In this document: piece after piece, positions 7,717 through 14,887 of the stretch | Layout of the letters: each line of letters begins with the position of its first letter | Numbering within the stretch: the first letter of the stretch is position 1 | NCBI GenBank assembly: GCA_027013265.1 | Contig: JALUXQ010000062.1 | Location: 1-17,110 of the forward strand | Direction of reading: 5' to 3' | Length of the DNA: 17,110 bases | Source: Campylobacteraceae bacterium | GTDB taxonomy: Bacteria > Campylobacterota > Campylobacteria > Campylobacterales > Sulfurospirillaceae | Translations under genes and position numbers: made by a program | Notes under the pieces: model-generated | Seen by the model: the letters and a program-made list of their open reading frames with translations, nothing else | The model's database searches: none | What the model was told of the DNA's origin: nothing

Positions 7717-8835
7717 ATGAGTGGCTTTAGCATAGAAGAATCAAAATATACTTACGGGGCAAAGATAAAAGTTATCGGTGTCGGCGGTGGTGGCGGAAAT
7801 ATGGTAAACCATATGATTGATGAAGGCATCAGCGGAATAGACCTAATCGTTGCCAATACAGATGCTCAAGCACTTGACCACTCATTTGCAAATACAAAGA
7901 TACAGCTAGGCGAAAAAAAGACAAAAGGGCTTGGCGCTGGTATGATTCCTGAAGTTGGGAAAGAGTCAGCATTGGAGAGCTACGAAGAGATAAAGTGTGC
8001 ACTAGAAAATGCTGACATCGTTTTTATAGCCTCTGGATTTGGCGGAGGTACAGGAACAGGAGCAGCACCAATTATAGCACAAGCCGCAAAAGAGGTTGGC
8101 GCACTTACTGTCTCCATAGTCACAAAACCTTTTAAATTTGAAGGTAGAAAAAGAGCAAAACTAGCAGAAATCGGACTAAATGACTTAAAAAAAGAGAGTG
8201 ATTCTATAGTAGTTATTCCAAACGACAAGCTACTCTCTATAGTAGATAAAAAACTGGGCATAAAAGATAGTTTCAAGATAGTTGATGATGTTTTGAGTCG
8301 TGCAGTTAGCGGTATGAGCTTGGTTGTCCTCTCTTCTGGTCAAAGTGATATAAACCTTGACTTTGCCGATGTTCAAACAGTCATGAGCCACAGAGGCATG
8401 GCACTAATGGGTGTAGGAGAAAGCAAAGGCGAAAGCTCAGCGGTAGAGGCCATAAAAAATGCAGTAGAATCACCACTGCTTGATAATATGTCCATTGATG
8501 GTGCTCTTGGAGTATTGGTTCACTTTCACATCCCTCCAACCTGCCCTATAACAGAGATAAGTGACGCTATGGAGATAGTCTATGAGAGTGCCGATGAGGA
8601 TGCTGATGTTATCTTTGGTACCACAACTGATGAATCCATGGATGCAGACCAAGCAAGAGTAACAATAGTTGCAACTGGATTTGAAAATAAGCTAAAAACA
8701 GAAAATATACAAACAGAAGTAAATCAAATTTCCATAAAAGAGAGAATGATGAATATAAAAAAGGTAGTTGGTGGCTATGAGGAGCAAGAGGAGTATCTAA
8801 ATATACCAACCTACATAAGACGCCAGATGGATTAG
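7717..8835 (+). CDS. ftsZ: Cell division GTPase FtsZ
   Basis: FtsZ is a tubulin homologue that polymerises with GTP into the cytokinetic Z ring. From the ATG at 7717 it has 372 residues. IKVIGVGGGGGNMVNHMI (17-34) is the N-terminal nucleotide site. The tubulin signature GGGTGTG is at 109-115. The T7 synergy-loop segment NLDFAD (213-218) carries the catalytic acidic residues. The C-terminal peptide YLNIPTYIRRQ (360-370) is the conserved tail that binds FtsA and other partners, preceded by a short linker. The ORF can be extended to an ATG at 7678, but that start overlaps ftsA and lacks a ribosome site. It is the last gene of ppiD-ftsA-ftsZ, followed by a hairpin and the convergent ychF. Confidence 0.98.
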   Translation: MSGFSIEESKYTYGAKIKVIGVGGGGGNMVNHMIDEGISGIDLIVANTDAQALDHSFANTKIQLGEKKTKGLGAGMIPEVGKESALESYEEIKCALENADIVFIASGFGGGTGTGAAPIIAQAAKEVGALTVSIVTKPFKFEGRKRAKLAEIGLNDLKKESDSIVVIPNDKLLSIVDKKLGIKDSFKIVDDVLSRAVSGMSLVVLSSGQSDINLDFADVQTVMSHRGMALMGVGESKGESSAVEAIKNAVESPLLDNMSIDGALGVLVHFHIPPTCPITEISDAMEIVYESADEDADVIFGTTTDESMDADQARVTIVATGFENKLKTENIQTEVNQISIKERMMNIKKVVGGYEEQEEYLNIPTYIRRQMD

Positions 8836-8863
8836 AAAAAAAGAGGATAAACTATATCCTCTT
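8836..8863 (-). terminator. Rho-independent terminator of ychF (shared hairpin with ftsZ)
   Basis: A perfect 9-bp inverted repeat (8841-8849 with 8855-8863, stem AAGAGGATA) encloses a 5-base AACTA loop. Read leftward from ychF, the stem runs straight into a T tract (7 A on the plus strand, 8836-8842), a classical terminator. Read rightward from ftsZ, the stem is followed by AAACTAAAGA with no T tract, so it should stop ftsZ transcripts poorly. Confidence 0.8.
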
Positions 8864-8878
8864 AAACTAAAGACCTAA

Positions 8879-9979
8879 TCAGACATTAAATCTAAAGTGC
8901 ATAACATCGCCATCTTGCACTTCGTAGTCTTTGCCTTCCAATCTCATCTTGCCTGCCTCTTTGGCTCCAAGTTCACCAGAGTTTTGCACGAAATCCTCAT
9001 ATCCTATGACTTCAGCTCGAATGAATCCTTTTTCAAAGTCATTGTGTATGACTGACGCTGCTTTTGGTGCCTTCCAGCCTCTTTGGATGGTCCAAGCTCT
9101 TACCTCTTTGACCCCCGCTGTAAAATAGCTGATGAGGTTTAGTTTGTTAAATGCTGTATGGATTATCTTGTTTAGACCAGACTCTTTGACTCCAAGATCC
9201 TCTAAAAATTCCTGCGCTTCGTCCTCTTCAAGCCCTACTAGCTCCTCCTCTATCTTTGCACAAAGCGTGATAACTTCTGCTCCAGCTTCTTTGGCATGAT
9301 CTCTAACACTCTTTACATACTCATTCTCTTCAAGAAGCGAATCTTCATCTACATTTGCTCCATATATGATGGTTTTGCCAGATAAAAATCTCAGCTCTTT
9401 ATTGAGTGCGATAAAAGTTTCATCATCTTTTTTAGCAAAGTTGCTCACGGGTTTCAAATCATCTAAATGCTCTTTTAATTCAAGTGCCAATTCTAGTACA
9501 TCTCTAGCAGATTTATCAGCTTTCGCCTGTCTATTTAGTCTCTCTATTTTTTTATCTAATTGTTCAACATCTGCTAAAATTAGCTCTGTTTCTATGATTT
9601 CTATATCTCTTATGGGATTGATTTCACCTTCTACATGTACGACATTTTCATCTACAAAACATCTAACCATATGCAAAATCACTTCCACTTCTCTTATGTT
9701 TGATAAAAATTGGTTTCCTAGCCCTTCGCCTTTGCTAGCGCCTTTTACAAGTCCAGCGATATCTACGAAATCAACAGTAGAGTATTGTAATCTTTCAGGA
9801 TTTACTATCTTTGCCAACTCTGATAGTCTAGTATCTGGTACAGGCACGACTGCTTTGTTCGGCTCGATTGTGCAAAACGGATAATTCTCGCTTTGTGCAT
9901 TTTGTGCTTTTGTTAAAGCATTAAAAGTTGTTGATTTTCCTATATTTGGAAGTCCTACTATTCCTACGCCAAGTCCCAT
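8879..9979 (-). CDS. ychF: Redox-regulated ATPase/GTPase YchF (OLA1-type)
   Basis: YchF is a universally conserved Obg-family P-loop NTPase associated with ribosomes and stress control. It is 366 residues, close to E. coli YchF (363). The P-loop GLPNIGKST lies at 9-17 and Switch II DIAGLVKGASKGEGLGN at 73-89. The position of the usual NKxD specificity motif is NVDE (209-212), consistent with the NxxE form that gives YchF its ATP preference. A coiled-coil-rich insertion (about 130-175) and a C-terminal TGS domain (about 280-364) follow. The ATG overlaps the pepA stop by one base (TAATG), and AAGGATG lies upstream within pepA. The gene ends the leftward unit at a strong terminator. Confidence 0.97.
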   Translation of the reverse strand: MGLGVGIVGLPNIGKSTTFNALTKAQNAQSENYPFCTIEPNKAVVPVPDTRLSELAKIVNPERLQYSTVDFVDIAGLVKGASKGEGLGNQFLSNIREVEVILHMVRCFVDENVVHVEGEINPIRDIEIIETELILADVEQLDKKIERLNRQAKADKSARDVLELALELKEHLDDLKPVSNFAKKDDETFIALNKELRFLSGKTIIYGANVDEDSLLEENEYVKSVRDHAKEAGAEVITLCAKIEEELVGLEEDEAQEFLEDLGVKESGLNKIIHTAFNKLNLISYFTAGVKEVRAWTIQRGWKAPKAASVIHNDFEKGFIRAEVIGYEDFVQNSGELGAKEAGKMRLEGKDYEVQDGDVMHFRFNV

Positions 9980-11460
9980 TATTTTTCATCCTTATGTATA
10001 TTGTTTTCTTGATAATAAAAATCTTTCATCCAGTAAGTGCACATCCTTACTCCTGCTCCACTAGCACCGTACTGGTTGTATCCCCATGGTTTTTCTACAT
10101 AAGCAGGTCCTGCGATATCAAGATGAAGCCATTTGTCTTTGAAATCATCTTTTATAAAATTATCCAAAAATATTCCAGCAGTCAATGCTCCTCCATATCT
10201 TGAGCTAGATATGTTTGATATGTCAGCAACAGAGCTTTTTAGAAGTTTCCTAAGATATTTGTTAAAAGGTAAAGTTCCAGTGAGTTCACCGCTTTTTGTA
10301 GCAGATATTTGCATTGAGTTTTTAAGCTCTTCATTATTTCCCATGATGCCTACGGTATATTCACCAACAGCCACTACACAAGCTCCTGTTAGTGTTGCTA
10401 AATCTACTAAATAATCTGGTTTTAAATCTTGTGCAAAATCCAAACAGTCCACTAATACAAGCCTTCCCTCAGCATCAGTATTTCTTACTTCTATGCTTTT
10501 GCCGCTTCTTGCGATTAGTACATCGTCTGGTTTATAAGCATCTCCTCCTATCATATTTTCAGCCGCTCCTATGATGGAGTGTACCTCAAATGGCAGCTTC
10601 AAGAGTGCTGCAGCTTTTATGATGTTTATCGCTGCTGCTGCGCCACTTTTGTCTGATTTCATTGTAACCATGTGTTCGCTTGGTTTTAGGCTAAGTCCGC
10701 CACTATCATAAGTCAAACCTTTGCCGACAAAAACAAATCTTTTTTTGGCATCTTTTGGTTTGTAGCTTAAGTGTATGAGTCTTGGCTTTTCACTGCTTGC
10801 TCTGGATACCGCAAGAAATGCTCCCATCTTCTCTTTTTCTAAAAACTTTTCATCTCCTACAAAACAATCAAGACCGTCAATCTCGTCGCTCATTTTTTTC
10901 GCATAATCTGCTAGGATTTGTGGGGTCATCTCTTTTGGCGCTGTATTTACTATCTCTTTCGCACTGTTTGTAGCATTTGCTATAATCACAGCTTCATCCA
11001 CAGCCTTTTTAGTAGAATCGACACTGCAAGATTTACCATTGTAGTCTTCGGTGGAAATTTTAATTGTTTCAAGAGAAGAAGGATTTTTTTTGCTCTTGTA
11101 TTTATCAAAACAGTATGTCCCAAGTAGTATCCCCTCGGCTAATGCTCTAGCATTGATAGGAGGACAATTTTTAGTATATAATCCAACTTTTACACTCTCG
11201 TAACTACTCTTTTTTATAGCTTGCAAGGCAGAAGATATAGCACACCTTATATCATCACTCTCTAGTGAATTGGCCACCGCATAAACAATATCTCTATCTG
11301 TTAGATATGCAACATCATCACTTTCACCTTTAAAACCTAGTTTTGTTAATATTTTAGTATCTTTTATCCATCTGTGTGTTAAATCTTTGTCTATAACAAG
11401 CACGATTTCGCAATCAGCTTTTATATCATGTAATTTTTTATCTAAAATTTGAAAATTCAT
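9979..11460 (-). CDS. pepA: Cytosol aminopeptidase PepA (M17 leucyl aminopeptidase)
   Basis: This M17 di-metal aminopeptidase removes N-terminal residues, mainly leucine, in cytosolic peptide turnover; some relatives also bind DNA. It is 493 residues, within the family range. All key residues are seen, at a constant 23-residue offset from E. coli PepA as I recall it: Lys247, Asp252, Lys259, Asp270, Asp329, Glu331 and Arg333. The family signature NTDAEGRL is at 327-334 and KGLTYDSGG at 247-255. The N-terminal domain (about 1-150) is variable, as usual. AAAGG lies ahead of the ATG in a 23-base gap after trpB. The stop overlaps the ychF ATG, so the two are likely co-translated. The pepA-ychF pairing matches, from memory, H. 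pylori HP0570-HP0569. Confidence 0.96.
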   Translation of the reverse strand: MNFQILDKKLHDIKADCEIVLVIDKDLTHRWIKDTKILTKLGFKGESDDVAYLTDRDIVYAVANSLESDDIRCAISSALQAIKKSSYESVKVGLYTKNCPPINARALAEGILLGTYCFDKYKSKKNPSSLETIKISTEDYNGKSCSVDSTKKAVDEAVIIANATNSAKEIVNTAPKEMTPQILADYAKKMSDEIDGLDCFVGDEKFLEKEKMGAFLAVSRASSEKPRLIHLSYKPKDAKKRFVFVGKGLTYDSGGLSLKPSEHMVTMKSDKSGAAAAINIIKAAALLKLPFEVHSIIGAAENMIGGDAYKPDDVLIARSGKSIEVRNTDAEGRLVLVDCLDFAQDLKPDYLVDLATLTGACVVAVGEYTVGIMGNNEELKNSMQISATKSGELTGTLPFNKYLRKLLKSSVADISNISSSRYGGALTAGIFLDNFIKDDFKDKWLHLDIAGPAYVEKPWGYNQYGASGAGVRMCTYWMKDFYYQENNIHKDEK

Positions 11461-11483
11461 AATTTTACCTTTTATATAATTTT

Positions 11484-12710
11484 TTAGTCGAAATTTAGTA
11501 GAGTTTGAGCTTGAACCATATCTTTGTCTCCTCGCCCTGAGACATTGACTATGATGAGTCTATTTTCCAGCTCTTCTTTTTTCATTTTCTTTAGAAAGCC
11601 CAAAGCATGTGAGCTCTCAAATGCGGGGATTATCCCCTCTTTTTGTGAAAGCCACACAAAAGCATCAAGTGCCTCTTTGTCTGTTATGTTTTCATATCTA
11701 GCGCGACCTAAATCTTTTAGATAGGCATGTTCAGGTCCGATTCCTGGGTAGTCAAGTCCTGCTGATATAGAGTATGCTTCTTTTATCTGTCCGTCATCAT
11801 CTTGGAGTAAGTAGCTCATCTGTCCGTGTAAAACTCCTGGACTCCCTTTTGCCAAAGAGCAGCCGTGCTTATCTGTATCTATGCCTTTGCCACCAGCTTC
11901 TATGCCTATACATGTGACACTGTCTTCATCTAAAAAGTGGCTAAATATACCCATAGCATTGCTCCCGCCACCGATACAAGCGATCACAAAATCTGGCAAT
12001 CTACTCTCTTTTTTTAGGATTTGTGCTTTTGCTTCGTATCCGATGATAGCTTGAAAATCCCTCACCATCATAGGGTATGGATGAGGACCTGCAACAGTCC
12101 CGATGACATAAAATGTATCTCTTGCATTTGTAACCCAGTATCTTATCGCATCATTCATGGCGTCTTTCAAAGTTTTACTGCCACTTTTTACTGAGTGAAC
12201 ACGAGCTCCTAAAAGCTTCATGCGAAAGACATTTAACTCTTGTCTTTTCACATCCTTTTCACCCATGAAAACATCGCATTCTAGACCTAAAAGAGCAGCT
12301 ATCGTAGCTGTTGCGACTCCGTGTTGTCCAGCTCCTGTTTCAGCTATGATTTTCTTTTTGCCAAGTCTTTTAGCGAGCAAACCTTGAGCTATCGTGTTGT
12401 TTACTTTGTGAGCCCCTGTGTGGTTCAAATCCTCTCGCTTAAGATATACTCTAGCACCTAGCTCTTTTGAAATATTTTTGGCAAAGTATAGTGGGGAAGG
12501 TCTGCCAATATACTCGTTAAAATAGTAGTTTACCTCTTTCCAAAAATCTTTATCAAATCTTACTTTTTCATACTCTTCATTTAGCTCTAAAAGAGTGGGC
12601 ATAAGAGTTTCAGGAACAAATCTTCCTCCATAACTAAAGCCGTCTCTCTCGAAATTGCCAAAGTGACCATTTGCGTCTGGGTCAAAATTTGATTTTTTAG
12701 GTATATACAT
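11484..12710 (-). CDS. trpB: Tryptophan synthase beta chain TrpB
   Basis: TrpB is a PLP enzyme that condenses indole with serine to make tryptophan, normally in an alpha2-beta2 complex with TrpA. From the ATG at 12710 it has 408 residues. KREDLNHTGAHKVNNT (91-106) is the TrpB1 signature, with PLP lysine Lys102. The catalytic Glu124 is in AETGAGQHG and the PLP phosphate loop GGGSN is at 247-251. The motifs place it in TrpB1, the TrpA-partner type, rather than the stand-alone TrpB2. An overlapping TTG three bases upstream is a possible alternative start. The ATG overlaps the apt stop as TGATG. No trpA or other trp gene is nearby, so its partner must be encoded elsewhere. Confidence 0.95.
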   Translation of the reverse strand: MYIPKKSNFDPDANGHFGNFERDGFSYGGRFVPETLMPTLLELNEEYEKVRFDKDFWKEVNYYFNEYIGRPSPLYFAKNISKELGARVYLKREDLNHTGAHKVNNTIAQGLLAKRLGKKKIIAETGAGQHGVATATIAALLGLECDVFMGEKDVKRQELNVFRMKLLGARVHSVKSGSKTLKDAMNDAIRYWVTNARDTFYVIGTVAGPHPYPMMVRDFQAIIGYEAKAQILKKESRLPDFVIACIGGGSNAMGIFSHFLDEDSVTCIGIEAGGKGIDTDKHGCSLAKGSPGVLHGQMSYLLQDDDGQIKEAYSISAGLDYPGIGPEHAYLKDLGRARYENITDKEALDAFVWLSQKEGIIPAFESSHALGFLKKMKKEELENRLIIVNVSGRGDKDMVQAQTLLNFD

Positions 12711-13264
12711 CAATCTATCTCTAAAACAGAATATACTGGTACTATCTTTTGTATCTCTTTGTCGCCATTTAAAAATTTTAAATTTATCACAAAACAGACC
12801 TCTTTACAGTTTGCACCAGCTTTGTTTATGAGTGTAACCGCAGCTTTTGCAGTTCCTCCTGTTGCTATTAAATCATCTATTAAAAGAACATTTGGATTTT
12901 CTTTTTCACATTTGAATGCATCTATATGAATTTCAACTTCATCAACACCATACTCCAAAGAATACTTTTCACTAATAGTTGTGTATGGCAGTTTCCCAGG
13001 TTTTCTGATAGGAACAAATCTCACCCCAAGCATAGTAGCCAAAGATGCTCCAAAGATAAAACCTCTGCTTTCGATTCCTGCTATATAGTCTATATTTTCA
13101 TTTTCATATCTATCTTTTAGGTGATTCATTAAAAGAGCGTAAGCCTTGGCATCTCCAAGAAGAGTTGTGATATCCTTAAATCCAATTCCAGGCTTTGGAA
13201 AATTCTCAATCGTTCGGATAGATTTTAAAAGGATTTCTTTTTCATTTTTAGTTAGTGTTTTCAT
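12710..13264 (-). CDS. apt: Adenine phosphoribosyltransferase
   Basis: Apt salvages adenine with PRPP to form AMP in the cytosol. It is 184 residues. The N-terminal FPKPGIGFKDITTLL (22-36) is the Apt family signature. GIESRGFIFGASLA (63-76) and the flexible-loop segment IRKPGKLPYTT (86-96) follow. The PRPP-binding loop VLLIDDLIATGGT lies at 126-138 with the acidic pair Asp130-Asp131. AGGGTAA sits about 6 bases before the ATG. It follows rpiB, the coiled-coil protein and the 28-residue peptide, and its stop overlaps the trpB start. This order recalls H. pylori HP0574-HP0573-HP0572. Ribose-5-phosphate from the pentose route feeds PRPP, which gives the rpiB-apt pairing a metabolic sense. Confidence 0.96.
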   Translation of the reverse strand: MKTLTKNEKEILLKSIRTIENFPKPGIGFKDITTLLGDAKAYALLMNHLKDRYENENIDYIAGIESRGFIFGASLATMLGVRFVPIRKPGKLPYTTISEKYSLEYGVDEVEIHIDAFKCEKENPNVLLIDDLIATGGTAKAAVTLINKAGANCKEVCFVINLKFLNGDKEIQKIVPVYSVLEID

Positions 13265-13278
13265 GATTATTACCCTGT

Positions 13279-13365
13279 TTATTTAAAAATTTTTATCTTT
13301 AGATATATAAAAAATGCAGTGATTAGCAATACTGATGCGTAGGCTATGACACTTGAGCTTATCAT
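13279..13365 (-). CDS. 28-residue single-pass membrane peptide (small ORF)
   Basis: This short frame begins at an ATG that overlaps the stop of the preceding coiled-coil gene as ATGA and ends at TAA, 14 bases before apt. The peptide starts MISSSVIAYASV, continues with a hydrophobic stretch and ends YLKIKIFK. That gives one membrane helix of about 20 residues (about 5-22) with a positively charged C-terminal tail, probably on the cytoplasmic side. An in-frame TGA four codons upstream of the ATG means it is not part of a longer frame. It fills almost all of the 97-base space between its neighbours. I do not recognise a family. It may be a real microprotein coupled to the gene above, or chance in AT-rich DNA. 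Confidence 0.5.
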   Translation of the reverse strand: MISSSVIAYASVLLITAFFIYLKIKIFK

Positions 13366-13691
13366 AAAAGTGCCTCAATCTTACCTTCAAGCTCTTTTAT
13401 CCTCTGTCTTAGTTTTTCACTCTCCAGTCTGTATTGAGAGTTTCTTGTCCTAAGAGACTTTAAATCATTTTTTATCTTTCCTAATTCATCACTTAGGATA
13501 TCTATATTTCCTAAAGACCTTTGAAGCTGAACTTGATATTTTCTTATAACTACCTCTGCGTCACCAAGAGTCTCTTTGACTATGATATTTCCTTTTTTCT
13601 CTTTTTTGAGTAGAGTTCTAAAGTAAAATACCATAACTAAAAGGTATATATTAAGTGACAATAGAATCGTAGTTACAAGCCAATTTGTCAT
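13362..13691 (-). CDS. Small membrane-anchored coiled-coil protein of unknown function
   Basis: This 109-residue protein has an N-terminal membrane helix (about 4-24), a basic stop-transfer stretch (RTLLKKEKK, 25-33) and then a long, charged, probably helical region to the end. The last part (about 60-108) looks like a continuous coiled coil. With Lys/Arg right after the helix, the coiled coil should face the cytoplasm. I do not recognise a named family. The position between rpiB and apt matches, from memory, the uncharacterised H. pylori HP0573. Its ATG overlaps the rpiB stop (TGATG) and its TGA overlaps the 28-residue membrane peptide (ATGA), so all three are probably co-translated. The layout resembles other small bitopic scaffolds, but nothing shows a specific role. 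Confidence 0.8.
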   Translation of the reverse strand: MTNWLVTTILLSLNIYLLVMVFYFRTLLKKEKKGNIIVKETLGDAEVVIRKYQVQLQRSLGNIDILSDELGKIKNDLKSLRTRNSQYRLESEKLRQRIKELEGKIEALL

Positions 13692-14122
13692 CAGTCTATC
13701 TCTATTTTTTTTACTCTTTTGGCATGTCTTCCACCCTCAAATTTGGTTTTGCACCACCCCTCTAAAATAGACTCTACAACGCCTAGTCCGACAACTCTTT
13801 GTCCAAAACACAATACATTTGCATCATTGTGAGCTTTCGCCATTATGGCAGTATATGCGTCATGACATAGTGCGGCTCTTATGCCTTTGTGCTTGTTTGC
13901 ACTAAGGCTCATGCCGATTCCAGTACCACAAATCAAAATCCCTTCACTTCCTTGGTTTTCTAAGACTTCAAGACTCAATTTGTGAGCAAAATCAGGATAA
14001 TCAACCCTTGAAGTATCATGAGGTCCCAAATCCACAACTTCGTGCCCCATACCTTTAAGTATGCTTATAACATCAGGTTTGATTGCTATGCCAGCATGAT
14101 CAGTAGCTATAAAAAATTTCAA
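13691..14122 (-). CDS. rpiB: Ribose-5-phosphate isomerase B
   Basis: RpiB interconverts ribose-5-phosphate and ribulose-5-phosphate in the pentose phosphate pathway. It is 143 residues, typical of the LacAB/RpiB family. The N-terminal FIATDHAG carries Asp8-His9. GILICGTGIGMS (61-72) holds the active-site Cys65. AKAHNDANVLCFG (95-107) holds His98, and ALCHDAYTA lies at 85-93. The start is TTG at 14122, with GGAG seven bases upstream; no ATG is in place before the conserved N-terminus. It heads the leftward unit running through apt, trpB and pepA to ychF, and has a good extended -10 about 30 bases upstream. The start is 111 bases from the divergent adk. Confidence 0.96.
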   Translation of the reverse strand: MKFFIATDHAGIAIKPDVISILKGMGHEVVDLGPHDTSRVDYPDFAHKLSLEVLENQGSEGILICGTGIGMSLSANKHKGIRAALCHDAYTAIMAKAHNDANVLCFGQRVVGLGVVESILEGWCKTKFEGGRHAKRVKKIEID

Positions 14123-14151
14123 TTAACTTCTCCATATATAAAAGTAGTAAG

Positions 14152-14157
14152 ATTATA
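14152..14157 (-). promoter_or_regulatory. Putative extended -10 promoter of the rpiB unit
   Basis: On the minus strand the sequence reads TGCTATAATC: consensus TATAAT with a TGN extension, about 30 bases before the rpiB TTG, predicting a leader of about 23 bases. No clear -35 is visible. Confidence 0.5.
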
Positions 14158-14190
14158 GCATAATGAAGTTTAGAAAAGCTGTAATTAAAA

Positions 14191-14206
14191 TAAAATAGTA
14201 TATCAT
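14191..14206 (+). promoter_or_regulatory. Putative -10 region for adk
   Basis: Two overlapping candidates, TAAAAT (14191-14196) and TATCAT (14201-14206), lie 28-43 bases before the adk ATG in very AT-rich DNA. They cannot be told apart by eye. Confidence 0.25.
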
Positions 14207-14233
14207 AACAATAAATTTTATAAGGATTTTTAT

Positions 14234-14875
14234 ATGAATTTGATGGTATTTGGCGCTCCAGGAGCTGGTAAAGGCACTCAGGCAAAATTTTTGGTGGAAA
14301 GATATAACATTCCTCAAATCTCAACAGGAGATATGTTGCGAGCCGCTATATCCCAAAAGACAGCCATGGGCTTGGAGGCAAAAACATATATGGATGCGGG
14401 AGAGTTAGTGCCAGATTCTACTATTATCGGCATCATCAAGGATAGGTTGGATAAAGATGACTGTAAAGATGGATTTATACTTGATGGTTTTCCTAGAACT
14501 CTTGCACAAGCCCAAGCGCTAGATGAGCTGATGAAGAAGAGTGGTAAAAAGTTGGATTTTGTTCTCTCTTTTGATGTACCTGATGAATTAATCATACAAA
14601 GAATTGCAGGTAGAAGAGTTTGTCCAAAATGTGGAGCCTCATACCATACAAAATTTAACTGCTCCAAAGTAGAAGATGTTTGTGATTGTTGTGGTGATGA
14701 GCTTATCATTCGTAAAGATGATGATGTAAATACTGTCAAAAACAGGCTAGAGAATTATCACAAGCAGACCGCACCATTGATAGATTTTTATAAAGATATG
14801 GGAGTCTTCGTCCAGATAGACGGCTCACAAGAGCTCAATAAAGTAACTAAAGATATGTTTGAAGCACTAGCATAG
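14234..14875 (+). CDS. adk: Adenylate kinase, long form with four-cysteine zinc LID
   Basis: Adk balances ATP + AMP with 2 ADP in the cytosol. It is 213 residues. The P-loop GAPGAGKG is at 7-14, the AMP-site STGDMLR at 30-36 and DGFPRTLAQA at 84-93. The LID (about 126-162) carries CPKC (130-133) and Cys150/Cys153, a C-x2-C-x16-C-x2-C set. This is the zinc-binding arrangement, with numbering as I recall it for Bacillus stearothermophilus Adk. KDDD with a following Arg (161-171) completes the long-form LID border. AAGGA lies seven bases before the ATG. It is a single rightward gene between two leftward units, divergent from rpiB and convergent with the M50 protease. From memory, H. pylori and C. 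jejuni have a shorter Adk of about 190 residues without this finger. Confidence 0.97.
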   Translation: MNLMVFGAPGAGKGTQAKFLVERYNIPQISTGDMLRAAISQKTAMGLEAKTYMDAGELVPDSTIIGIIKDRLDKDDCKDGFILDGFPRTLAQAQALDELMKKSGKKLDFVLSFDVPDELIIQRIAGRRVCPKCGASYHTKFNCSKVEDVCDCCGDELIIRKDDDVNTVKNRLENYHKQTAPLIDFYKDMGVFVQIDGSQELNKVTKDMFEALA

Positions 14876-14887
14876 AGATACGCTAGT
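14866..14887. terminator. Possible weak bidirectional terminator between adk and the M50 gene
   Basis: A 6-bp inverted repeat (ACTAGC at 14866-14871 with GCTAGT at 14882-14887) has a 10-base interior that can add two pairs around GAGA. It covers the adk stop and the M50 stop. Neither side has a good T tract (only TTT rightward), so termination strength is doubtful. Confidence 0.3.

Noticed and set aside
9366..9884. 172-codon rightward frame inside ychF
   Set aside because: It is a Ser/Thr/Phe-rich shadow of ychF on the opposite strand with no recognisable domain or start signal.
13282..13315. AT-rich stretch between apt and the coiled-coil gene considered as a terminator
   Set aside because: No stem of useful length. 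The region is read as the 3' part of the 28-residue ORF and the apt leader.
14314..14739. 141-codon leftward frame inside adk
   Set aside because: It is a Ser-rich shadow opposite a conserved enzyme, with no independent support.
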